From Lineus longissimus (taxonomy: Eukaryota; Nemertea; Pilidiophora; Heteronemertea; Lineidae), in the NCBI RefSeq assembly GCF_910592395.1, contig NC_088314.1, positions 3,410,001-3,474,000 on the forward strand: a stretch of DNA of 64,000 nt. The letters are read 5' to 3'. Of the stretch, positions 48,645 to 60,110 are shown one piece after another. A model generated the notes under the pieces. That model was not told where the DNA came from, ran no database searches, and saw only the letters and a list, made by a program, of their open reading frames with translations. Numbering within the stretch: the stretch's first letter is position 1; each line of letters opens with the position of its first letter. The translations under genes were made by a program, and so were the position numbers.

Positions 48645-50305
48645 CTCAAGTGTTTGTTTGCTAGCGTTGTGTGTCATTGTCTTCGTAATGTGTATTGATT
48701 ATTAATGTATACAATACAGCGTTGAGGAAGTAAGGAGGAAGAGGTAATTTAGTTGTTGAAACGATCTGAGTACTTTTAGTGTTAATGAGATACCATTTGA
48801 TAGAATGGTGAGCATGTTTTAGGGGAATATACATGTACTTGAAAACGGAGGTTCTTTCATTGAGAGTTGTTGATATGTTACATGTACACTTTTCTGCAGT
48901 TGCCAAGCTCATAACCTGAGTATTGAGGTGCCCTGCTTGTAACTATAGCGTCAGATGGTCATGCAGGGATACTTATTGACCACCCAATAACTGAATTAGG
49001 AAATTCTAAAAGAAATAATGCTATATTGCTATATTGCTCTGTGAACATAATTCAGTCCGTTATTCAAATGATGCAGAAGGCATATTCGTGCATGAAGAAC
49101 TTAATATCAAACTTTCGAATATACAAGTCGGACATGACACCACCCTGTCACGACCCAGCTCACACTGCCATTATTGGTAAAGAAAATATTAACATTCAAA
49201 ATCTCGAATTCTTAAGCCGGTGGGTCGTTACAAGGTAAACATGCAAACAGTGAATCCTATAAGGCCGTGTTGATTCAAATGACGATGGGTCTTACCATTT
49301 CTCTGAGTGTCCAATCTACTCCGAGTTAAGTTTGCCGAAAACACACATGCTTTTATACAACGTACCAGCGCAGTCAAAACACGCGCGATTCCACCCAGGT
49401 TGAGATGAAAGAAAACTCTCTAGTATTTGAATTGCCGCCTTGGGTAATGGTAAATACTTCTGCAACCTTTTGAACTGGTATTTAGCACGGACACACTAAT
49501 TCTTTCTGAGCACCTGTTCTCATTGAGCTATTAGACAATATTTAGTTCCAATAAACTTCTCTGGTAAGGGCGTGTTTTCATGTTTCCCTTTTCCCTCATT
49601 GTGCTGCAAATCAAATAGTTGCTGTACCATTTGGCCCTATTTTATGCTACGTGCCACAATGATTCTTTCGTGTAGATAATAAATTTTGAGGTCTTGGAAT
49701 GTGAAGAGTCAATAGCTAAAGTCAGATAACTCTATTTGTGACCATGCAGTGTTTGTCTAAATAATTTAACGGTATTGATTTGTATTTTTGTATTAATCAT
49801 AACATACTTTAACTTTGCAGTAATTTTCAATTTTGATTCAATAAATTTGTTGTTTTAGGTTTGAAATCAAATAAAACCAGAATTCTATGGGCACAGATGT
49901 ACTAATACTAACTTGAAGAGCATGACTGAAATGTCGAATTGAGCCACAGTTTAGTCTCTCGACAAATGCAAAGTCGCTAAACGTCTCCTTCAGACTACAG
50001 AAAGACACCGTTGTCGTATTGACAACAATATGGTTACTCAAATCAAAAACAACCACACTACAGGCTTGGCAACTAGGGCCAATTCGCCGCTTGTCACTGT
50101 ATCGCTTGTACTTCCATGTTCCGAGTATTTCCCGTCAAACATGCTCACCATTCACTCAAATGGTGTCCGGTTACACAAGGCACTCAGAATGTTACAACAA
50201 ACTAATGCATCTTCCTCCTAACTTCCTCAACGCTGTATTGTAGACAACAAGCACATTACCAAGACAATGACACACAACACTATAAACAAACAATAGCGGT
50301 ACAAC
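48645..50305. repeat. 1.65-kb foldback element with imperfect inverted arms
   Basis: Arm 48645-48912 is the imperfect reverse complement of about 50050-50305. Shared words include TTGTGTGTCATTGTCTT, TACAATACAGCGTTGAGGAA, GGAGGAAGA, ATACCATTTGA and AATGGTGAGCATGTTT. The 1.1 kb between holds no transposase-like frame. This is a nonautonomous foldback transposon or an inverted duplication. Confidence 0.72.
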
Positions 50306-50927
50306 ATTGTAACAGTCAAAGAGAAAATATTTGTGGATTTTTGACAGGTTCTACTTAATTAATAGTATCCCGAGGCTGCGATTCCTATGTCAGAACGAGC
50401 AGTGTCAGTCACTCGGCAACCAAAGGTATTTCTGTAAGGTTGAATATTGCCAGACTTTTCTTGATATTCGCAAACCTGTAACCCTATTTTGTATGTATGA
50501 TTCCATCGAAGTCTAGCAGGTCCTTCTAGCAACCAAGTACAGAAGACCAGTATAATTGGTTGGCTTTCAACTTTCTCGGGTCAATAATTGAGCCAATACT
50601 TTCAAATATCAAACAAAAATTGAATTTTCGTGCCTCTAGCTGAGCACAACGATCAGTTTTGTAATGAAAAGACATAATAACTCGATCATCCTCAAAAGTT
50701 CTGTGATCGAAAGAGAGAGGAGGACGAAGTCACAACCAGAATGCAGGAATAGGCTCACTTTAAGAACTCCAGTGCGCTAACGTAACCTGAGGATGATCTG
50801 ATTACAGTTTCATTGTCAAACTTCTAATCACCACTCACGATAATTGTATTAAAGCGAAATACATGTATTTATAGGGTTTGCAGTGTGGATGAGGATACCT
50901 AAACCCCAGGGGTACTTATTGCCATTA
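50306..50927. other. Noncoding stretch
   Basis: Between the foldback element and the orphan exon at 50928. Nothing is supported here on either strand. Confidence 0.4.
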
Positions 50928-51075
50928 TCACGTCAAGTTGAAACGTAGCTGACTGGTGACAGCCTTGGTAGGGATTTCGGCCTCCTCTATCTCAAAGTAC
51001 TCAACGTGCACGGCGTCCGCCAGAGACACGTCCAGGCTCCCAGGAGGTATATTGAGATTCGTCGGCTTTTCACAT
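50928..51075 (-). CDS. Orphan terminal exon, gene unknown
   Basis: Follows a good acceptor (CCCATTTCCTCAG) and reads 48 codons to a TGA, with GC-rich third positions unlike the surrounding AT-rich DNA. The peptide includes PTNLNIPPGSLDVSLADAV and HVEYFEIEEAEIPTK. I do not recognise the family and found no partner exons up to 53.8 kb. It could be the last exon of a minus-strand gene, or a relic. Confidence 0.38.
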
Positions 51076-53379
51076 CTGAGGAAATGGGGACACCCCGGGC
51101 GTTTTTTTAGTCGGCCGTATAAAAGAAGCATAATTTACTTGACTGAGAACGCCTCTCATATCTTGCAGATGTATTCTCAAGTTGACATATTTGAATATGT
51201 GAAGTTGACACTATATTTTGGTATCCTCCCAAGGATTTCCCTACTGAATGAATACAATTAATAATTCACATTGTGCTGCCATTGATGAGCATAGGAGCAT
51301 GCAACACTTTGAGAAAACGAAATCGCTTATGACCACAGCGGTTTCACCCTGCACGAAAATCATAACTCCATCTAAACTGACAAAAATCATCAAAAGATTT
51401 TTCATCATGTACAAAAATGTAAATCATGTGAGTGTTGTCAGTTGGGATGGACTTTTAATCTTCATTACCTGTGGTTTCACACGAAAGCTAAAAAAGAAGG
51501 GAGTCCATTGATCACCATTCGATTACTATGCATATTCACATTCGTCATCCAAACCAAAGAACCTATCTCTGACACAATTTTCCACTTACCCTCTTCGGTT
51601 TTCCTTATTGCATCCTCAACACAGCAACATCAACATCGACTTCAAAGTGTCTCTGAACTCTCCAAGCAACTGATTTAAAACTCTATTATTGTTTGAGAAG
51701 TTTTAAAAACCGTCCAACTCTTATAGAGAATAATCCTATACGTTTTTTAAGAATCTTTCATAACCTTGGAATGTGTCTACTTTATCCTGTCCAAAATATG
51801 ATCATGATATCAAAATTCGACATTTATTTAGCGAATGTCGTTCTCTCAACTCGAAACTGCTCTGTGACTAAATCATTTCAATATTAGCCGCGCCACTGCA
51901 CCGTAACCACGTGGGTTGCTTGTGGTTGGCTGGAGGGTTTCTATTGTAAGCTCAAGTGCGGGTCGTCGAATTGTGTTCCTTCATACTCCGTCCCCATCTG
52001 GGAAAGATGCCAGAGAGAAAGTGTAGCATCATTTATTTGTTAATGAATAAAGTGCCATTGACACTGCGATGTACATGTAGCTTTCAAGTTCAGGTCTCAA
52101 TTGTGTAAAAAGGTGTAAAAAATTGTGTCAAAAGGTATTGCTCTGATGATTAGTCTGTTTTATCATTTCTGAGGATGTGAACTTATCATAACGGAAAGGT
52201 TTTTAGGTGACTAAATTGACTCTAAAGATAATGTCTGGTTTTCCCAATGGCGACTGAGCGTCTCTGTTACAGTGACACGATATTCTCCTATGCTTATACC
52301 TAAGGTCTTTGATCACTTCTGTCAACTACAAGTAATCTGTCATCAATCATGGGCTATCTAGTGAAAGACGCTTCTGCTTATCATCTGCAAAATATAACCA
52401 AACATGTCGTATTCTACCTTCTTTTCCGTCGTCAAATTTGAAATACATGATTTTCCTGATTTGCCGAATTCACTGGAATATCCCCGGTATACATTCAATT
52501 GAGGTATGCTACCGTTACCGAACTGGATTAATTTCTAATAGGCATATAACACCATGGGAAAGGGTACAAAGGCTTTCGAAAATGCTCCGATTTCTATGGA
52601 AATTTCGATAGGTCGGGAGTTGCTCGTGAGGACTCAAATCACAACAGCCAGGAGCAGGGTGTTTGAAAGAAAATCAAAGGAAAAGACCTTAGAAAAATAA
52701 ACTGGTGAGAAAGAGGGGATAATGGAGTAGAAAAACAAGAAAGACGGACGAGTGGATGGAACGTATTGTACCTGGCAGCATCAATGTCGTGAATTGGGGT
52801 AATTATGCTGGTATTGTGTACGAAGAATGGGGTAAACGGATTAGGGAACTGCTTAAAGTGGGTCGGTCGCAGATCCGGGCTATCGGCTCAGTGTTGGTGA
52901 CGGGTTTGATACATACGCTGCTTGGCAGTCATGATTGGTGGATTTGAACTGATTGAATTAAAATATTTGTTTTCCTGGTCACTAACCTCTTCCTCCATCT
53001 TTCTACATTTAGGGCGTCCGATTCAAGACCTTTCGCGTCCAGCGTATCTCGGTTTCTTTATCCCATATTTTAGCCTAAACCATGGGAGCCTACTTTGGCA
53101 AACCAATCAACCATTGCCTTTTCCCCGTAATTGTTACTGCTCATCGGGTGCGCATTAGGATTAACTCAACTGAAAATCTCAGTTAGCGTATTCATATTCA
53201 TATTTATACAGTAGGTAGACACTACTTTTTGATATAAAAGAATGAAAAGAAAGGTTCAATAACGCTTAAGTGGGACAGATTCGACGAATCCTTGTCTCGT
53301 ACATACATGATAGTATGGGCCCTACAAATGGATTTTATGGAGTCTCACACACTGAATTCCAATGACAAAAAATAAAACA
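51076..53379. other. Noncoding stretch
   Basis: No supported gene or RNA. Partner exons for the orphan terminal exon were sought on the minus strand without success. Confidence 0.4.
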
Positions 53380-53680
53380 GATATATACAATACAGATACC
53401 ATTACCAGTCGGTGAAGGTAAGTGTGAATTAAAATCTTATTATCACACGGATATGTACAATACCGAGACCATTACCAGTCGGTGAAGATAAGTGTAAATT
53501 ACAATGTATTTTGTAATTACACATATATATACAATACCGAGACCATTACCAGTCGGTGAAGATAAGTGTAAGTTACAATGTACATTTGTATTTTGCTATT
53601 ACACGGTTATGAACATGTACAATACACAGACTATTACAGTAATGGCGGATAAGCGTAAATTACAATTTCAGTTATTACAC
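53380..53680. repeat. Minisatellite, about 70-73 bp period
   Basis: The word ACCATTACCAGTCGGTGAAG recurs at about 53398, 53468 and 53541, each followed by TAAGTGT and a Thymine/Adenine-rich segment and preceded by TACAATAC. A fourth, degenerate unit lies near 53617-53680. Confidence 0.85.
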
Positions 53681-53869
53681 AGACACACAGGAGAATGAGT
53701 TCAAAGCTATATCGGCTTTGACATGATGCACATGTACAATAATAAGCCAAACCGAAAATGACGATTCCAATTTAAAAATTACAATTCAGTGACAGCAGCA
53801 ATTGGGAGATTCAATGTCCATTTCTATGGTTCTGGTCCGAATTGTCACCAAATGAGCGTGTTTATACAC

Positions 53870-55408
53870 TCAGTACAAAAACTCAACACCATCAAGGTGG
53901 CAAATCTCATCATACTCATTGCATTGCAATACAAGTCTTGCTTGACCTTCTTCGTCAAAATTGAAACGATCGCCATTCAAAACGAAGTGTACAACTTTAA
54001 ATGCTCTATTCGTGATAAACGGACTTTGCCCAAAAGCGTTTCGTCTTGCCTCAGCAACAATTTGGTTACGGAATTGTTCCAGATCATCAACTAGTATTAT
54101 GGAATATTCATCTGGTAGACGGGTGTACGTTCCGTTGGCTTTCGTGTACGCGAATTGCTTTCTGTTCTTCGACGGCATTTCCCAAGTCATCGCAACATGC
54201 TTGTTCATAAATTTGTCACCGACTGTATAAACATGTAATTCTGAAATAGAAAAAAACAGGTTACGAACATTGTTCACCAATGAACCTAGTTATTAACGAC
54301 TGAACATGTATATATGATACGCGTACGAAACATTTCAACCCAGTCACATTCTGACAAACGACAACTTTATTATGATATGGAGCGGTTTATCATCCTAATT
54401 TTGCCCAGAAGTTGAGATAAACGATCAGCCTATATCGGAATTTTTGCAAAGATGAGCATGGAAAGAAGAATAGACAATAAATTTTAAGCGACACAAATAA
54501 TGTTCTCTCATCTACTGTCACAAAAAAACACACACTTTTTGTGCATTTTGACCAGACACTATCTGAAGAAATTCCATATTTGTGAGCTCTTCGACAACAT
54601 GGTTAAGTCTCTCACAACAATCACGCCGTTCAAGTGCTCAGCATGCAGCCAAGGTTCTAGTACTTGTAAGATCAGCCCTCCCGGCCCGCGATCAGTTGTC
54701 TGACAATGATGTGTGGGTGACCGCGTATGCATGGTCTATAAGGTGCCACAGGGAAAAAGAAACTCTAGGCCTACTTACCTTTTGGGAGTCGATGTACATA
54801 TACACTGTCAGGTGTAGAACAGGTGTTGTCGGATCGTACAATTACTGCTGAAACAAAAAGAGTGACTAATGACAAAGAGACGGGGATCACCTTCCCTTCC
54901 TCGAGATAGTTTTGCGAGGGCACGGACTGTGGGGTTTGGCTGGTCTCGAGTTCGTCTCTCCAAATACAACAATTCCACTGATCACAAACATGGTACAAAC
55001 ATGGATGGATGGGAATTGATGAGGGTCAGCGAGGATTGCTAAACGGGTCACTACTGAACCAAATTAAAGGAGCATGAAGTCTGCACGTCTGGCCAGTCCT
55101 CTTGTTGACTCAGTGACATGCAAACGACAAGATGGAATCTAAATGTGAGCGCAGAAGATTTTGTGTCCAGGAGTTTAGGTGTAAACTATACAGAGACAAC
55201 TAAATATCGTGTATCTTTAGATGCAACGCAGTTAAGGGGTTAAGGGCAACGCAGTTCCAGATAATAATGCGACCTAACGTGAATTCTTACCTTTCTTTTC
55301 TCTACAACAGCAGCAGTATATCACCACGACAGCAATGATCACCGCTGAGATGATACAGGCGGTGACGGGGCCCCATACATCCCAATTAATTTCTGCGAAC
55401 AGGTCCAT
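53870..55408 (-). CDS. Single-pass membrane protein, unrecognised family (paralogue A)
   Basis: Three exons: 55291-55408, 54779-54847, 53870-54240; 185 residues, phases consistent (1, 1). The start at 55408 sits in a good context (GCCATGG); an in-frame upstream ATG at 55495 would add 29 residues. Residues 12-36 form a membrane segment (VWGPVTACIISAVIIAVVV) ended by four consecutive cysteines and REKK, suggesting an N-out, C-in protein, perhaps palmitoylated. The remainder is a globular domain of about 125 residues starting ELHVYTVGDKFMNKHVAM and ending in LVLQCNEYDEICHL. That domain is homologous to the C-terminal domain of the divergent gene at 56565-58825. No known family is recognised. Confidence 0.78.
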
Positions 55409-56564
55409 GGCACCAAATTTTCTGACCGCAAGAACACTGTTTCTCTGGCTAATACTTATCTGGCTATTGAAAACCGAAGAAGATTTCTTGTGCAATTCTC
55501 AAGTAAGGTCGGGGAATTCCAGGGTTTACATTCGATTTCATGTCCACACGACGTTGTGATTTGTGCAACTTATGCAACTTATGCATATACATGTGTTTAC
55601 ACATTGTGAGTTAAATGCAGAATATGTAACTTTTACTCATTTTTTGCAACTGTTTCACAAATGTTTCATCAAACAACCAGATAAGGTCAGAGGATCTAAT
55701 TCGCGGATTTATTTTCCCTCGGTAACGCGCCTGCAACAGCCAATGAAAACTATGCACGTTCCGCTGAAGTCACGCGACGTTAAGAATATTCAGGGGATTC
55801 CCAATTTAAGCATCCCGCTCATTCGCGAAACACCGCGCAGATTCACATAACGCATACATAAATGTGAGCTGGATGTTTACGAGAACTAGGAACGGCATGC
55901 AAATCAGCTCGATATTGATTCAAACTCACAGCACACGATTCAATGAATCTATTCTAGCCATTTGCTAATAAATATGCTGAAATATGTATTGAGGTCACCT
56001 GAACGGTACAGTCATACATATATTTGCTTGCTGTGTTCGTGGTATTTTCATTCTAGTATTAATATAAAGTTCATTTGATTTGCAGTCTTAACGTTGTATA
56101 TATCGGAAATTCATCTCGGCCGCCCGACGGAACCAGGGCTGCCTACAAGGAAGACAAAACGACAGAATGCATCCTCTTAACGATGACTGAAGTCGAGAAC
56201 AAGCGGGAGTCAAGGTAATACATGTATATATGTTACTTTTTGAAGTTTCGCTTCAGTTGTGTGTCGAACGCGCCAAAGGCCACAGGCAGGGAAGTATAGG
56301 TGCTCCATTTTTGTGAAATAGAGAAACATTGGGAAGTTTTTATTAGGCACTTCTGCTACTTCTTTAGAGCGTCTCAAGACGATTATTCTCTGATTACTCT
56401 CCACACTACTCTTTGCCCCGTCTCAACTGCAGCGAGCCTTGATTGCGGGGATGTTGTAAACATAAGTAAAGTTCCTAATGGTGTAAACATGTGTCTGTTT
56501 CAGAAAGCTCCAGCTCTCCCACTCAAATCATCTACAAATTTGAAGTGACACGTCGCCATCCAGC
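55409..56564. promoter_or_regulatory. Divergent intergenic region between membrane-protein paralogues
   Basis: Separates the two head-to-head paralogues by 1156 bp and should contain both promoters. No TATA box could be placed with confidence. A possible 5' UTR exon for the plus-strand gene may lie just before 56520. Confidence 0.4.
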
Positions 56565-58198
56565 ATGAATCGCTGGGACACTATGGGGATGTTGTTGGGC
56601 GCGGCCCTTGTGTTGATGTTGATGGTAATTTTTGGTTTCTGCTGGTGGAACTGGTCAAAGAAAATAAAGGCTCTCGTCAAATATCTTTGGGACCGACGCC
56701 ATTACTGCCGTTGCCGTTGTCGCTATAAACGGAAAAAAACCAAAGGTATCCAATTCAAGATGATAGAAATGCTTGCAATGGGCCGGGCGCAAAACAGTTG
56801 CAGGGTTTTGCATTCCACGTCTCAAGTACATTACATGTATTGCAGCAGAGTAACTTCCTTTACACTTTACGTACAGTTTACTCAGTTGTCATTCAGTGCC
56901 ATCTCGTTGCATGGGTATCCTAAAAATCGTTTTGCCCTCTGTATAGCTGAGCCGACAAAACTATAACATCGTGAATTTGAAAGCTGAATTTTGCGATACG
57001 GAGTAGAAACTAATGACAGAGAAGAAGTCCAATCGTAATGGATAAATCGTCCTACCATATTGGTTAGAAACACACTTGAGGTGTATGGCTATGAAGATTT
57101 TTTAAAAACATACAATAAAATAATTCAATCCCTGGACATTCTCTCCATGAGAGTCGGAGTTGGCTATCCCAATATCGTCCTTAAATTAATAAAAACTTTT
57201 CTACCCTTCAGATGACCTTCCCCGATGGCAGACCCCTGCTGAATTGCCGACTCGACCTAGGAACACGGCATACGATGACTCCATATCTACATTCGCGTTA
57301 GACAGGGGCGCCACTCGAAGAGGTAAGCTTTAAGTTCCTCTTAAATTATATACTTAATTTCTATAGACAGTTTGGATGGACAATGCGTTGGCGACACCAA
57401 GTCGTCTGATAGTAGATTTCGGCCGTCATATTCCGGCCTTTGCTTCGATTTCGCAGAAATTCATCTACGGTATCTGTACTGACTTCCACCTCAAACGGAA
57501 AGCAGTCACTCTATCATCCTTTTTTCTTCGCTAGGGTTCCATCACCATCACCATGTACATCCTCGTACACCAGAGGTTATTAATATAGGCCTACGTCGCA
57601 ACTCGATATTGCAGAGTTGAAAACCCCTAACCTCAATGGAACAAATCTGAGGGAGGAGTTATTTCTCGTTGTCGCCTTGATACTGATACATGTATTGTGA
57701 CTACATGTAGACAGACGACTGACGATCTCGTAACTGGATATCTGCAGAGTTGTAAAACATGTCTACCTTCTTTTAGAGTCTATACCTTCTCAGCCTACTA
57801 CGTACTTTCCTTGGAACTTTAATTACGATAGTAGGCCTACCCATGGCCGCGGTGATGTTGAGGCACACGAAAGTTACAGCAACAGAACAAGTAAGTGAAT
57901 TGGCATCACTGATCAAAGCATGCTATGACTTTTATGTGGCAGCTAACATTTCTTTTGGGAATCTAGGAGCTGTGCCAATAGTTGCAGCCCTAGGAGCCAT
58001 TGTCTTCAGCTTTATCCAGCGCCCCTTTTGTAAATGGTGAAGACACACTGCGCTGTCATGTCTGTGCTCGCCCGTTGTATATATGTTGCGGGTCATCAGA
58101 CAAGTGAGAGTATCGTTATTGACGACCAACAACGGACCTTAGATTAAAATGCAACTTGGCTTTGGACTATGCTGAATAGAAGTTTGTCGTTATGTTGT

Positions 58199-58260
<62 letters not shown>

Positions 58261-58825
58261 GTACGTTCTTGTCCATGTTGCAGGCGATCGGTTTGGGACA
58301 ATCCGGTCATTTTTCTCAATAGAAAACGAGGCAGAGTCAGATACGTCAAGTACAAACTATGGGACAGTTTCACCTTCGAAGCGGGCATCTACCACCCAAA
58401 AAGATAGATCCCAGCTACGTAAACCGCAAATCGAGCCACTCAAAGTCAATGGGTATTTCATGAAAAAGCACGTGTTTCTCATGAAAGACCTACCACAAGA
58501 CACAAATAGGTGCCAGTTTGCCTACGAAAAGGCAAGCAATGCATATGCAGAAAACTGCCTCCCTCGAACTTATACTATGATATTTGTTCGCGACAAGATG
58601 GTATTCAAAGACGAAATTGGCAGGGAGGCTGCGATAAAGACTATGAACTACGCGAAAGACTTTACGACTAATCAGAGTTTTTACACTATGACGTTTAAGT
58701 TGTTGCGGGATAATGAATCGTATTTGTTCAAGGAGAAAGGCCTACGGCAGCTGAGTCTGACGTGTAACGGGAAGCGCCAAATAGAACATTTGAATAAGTG
58801 CGTGGAACCTTTAGCCTACGGGTAA
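56565..58825 (+). CDS. Single-pass membrane protein, unrecognised family (paralogue B)
   Basis: Three exons: 56565-56745, 57212-57322, 58284-58825; 277 residues, phases consistent (1, 1, matching paralogue A). A membrane segment at residues 7-29 (GMLLGAALVLMLMVIFGF) is followed by a Trp-rich edge and a basic, Cys-spaced stretch (HYCRCRCRYKRKK), so the C-terminus is probably cytoplasmic. A Ser/Thr-rich linker (about 61-155) precedes the conserved domain, which begins NGYFMKKHVFLMKDLP and ends LSLTCNGKRQIEHL. Compared with paralogue A, common points are FM-KHV, FAY-KA, an F-LL/LN--D--F-E-G core and L-L-CN. The linker makes it about 90 residues longer. The function is unknown. Confidence 0.77.
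58200..58260. repeat. (GAT)n microsatellite, about 20 units
   Basis: An uninterrupted trinucleotide tract in the last intron of membrane paralogue B. It ends only 23 bp before the acceptor of the exon at 58284, so it occupies the place of the polypyrimidine tract and branch region. Confidence 0.95.
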
Positions 58826-58865
58826 TGCCAAGCGCCAAATGGAACATTTTAATAAGACCGAGAGA
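58765..58865 (+). repeat. Tandem duplication at the end of membrane paralogue B
   Basis: The segment reading AAGCGCCAAATAGAACATTT near 58772 recurs as AAGCGCCAAATGGAACATTT near 58829, just past the stop codon, and both copies go on into AATAAG and CCTTT. The first copy is coding; the second is 3' UTR. Confidence 0.8.
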
Positions 58866-60110
58866 CCTTTCTAGCAGACGCGAAATGCTGCCCCGCAAAT
58901 TTGGTCAAACCAAAAAACATGTCAAACCCATGCGGCTTGAGTATCGCTGGAGGTTCAGAACGTTGTTGTGCGAGAAAAAAAATGTACGTGCCAAGTTGCC
59001 CCACCACCGAGACACATCAGTTTGCCGAGTTTCATCACCCCCCATGTGCATGCATTGCACTGCGGCACATGTTGGCGACTTACAGCCCTCCATTAACTTT
59101 ATTCGGTCACCAGGGTTTAGTTTCGTCATTCCTCACTTTCATTTTATGAAAACACATATCGCTTCGTGCTTCACAACTGTAGTCTTTATATTTGCTAAAA
59201 AACTCATTGGGACAAAATTAAAAAATATGAATTGTATATATACAATGTGTATCTGTGTTTTATCCGTATATCTGTAATATTGTAAATTTTATTCGTATAC
59301 GGTATACATGCATCTGTAATATTGTGGTGCTCTATTAACTAATTGAATCAATTTTAAATTCAGTCAGCGATGGTCAATGGATCCTGCTTTCACTCATGCA
59401 GTGGTGAATGCAATACTTTTACAACAAAACACTGAGTATTTATTTATCCACAGATCTGATGTAAAATACTTCGGATATATCGGTAGTGCTATCAAACAGC
59501 AAAATGATCGTTCCCTTAAATCTTCTAGTATTTTGTTTTGCTTTGTTATATGAGAGTTCCGAAGCAGCAAGCCACACTTATTTTTTTGCTAAGTTGTAGA
59601 GAGCGGGCATGAGCGAAGATGAATTTCTACGACTCCAGTCACCGTTACTGAATGAAATCTTCGAACATCACTAAAAAGAAAATATTCAAATCGATGAACC
59701 AAATATTTATCCACACGAATATTTGAGAATCCTATCCGGACCTTTGCATAAGAGGGTGAATGATTAAGTCGTATTCCAACTCGTAGGCCGCCGCTCCTAA
59801 ATTGGAATACGACTTCATTATTTACCACTTACGTCCATTTAAAATGATCGTATATAGATATACAAGTAACGTGATTCATCATTGTGAAAGTGTTCTTCTA
59901 TGTGACTAGAGATAAAGGTGAGTCGGAGTGAGCGTCGTCACTCAGTAACTCCGCCGACGGCCGGTCCCAGAAAGAGATTTCTTATACAACTCCTTGGTTT
60001 CTGTGGTATTTTGTACCCAAGTCTTACATGTATACTAAAGACAAAACAGTATATGAATGCCTCTTCCCAAGTTTAATTCGAAATCATTCACATGAAAATC
60101 AAAAGTTCTC
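58866..60110. other. Noncoding between paralogue B and the serine protease
   Basis: No gene is supported. AAGTCGTATTCCAA at about 59766 and TTGGAATACGACTT at about 59801 form a 14-bp hairpin stem with a GC-rich loop. Confidence 0.45.
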
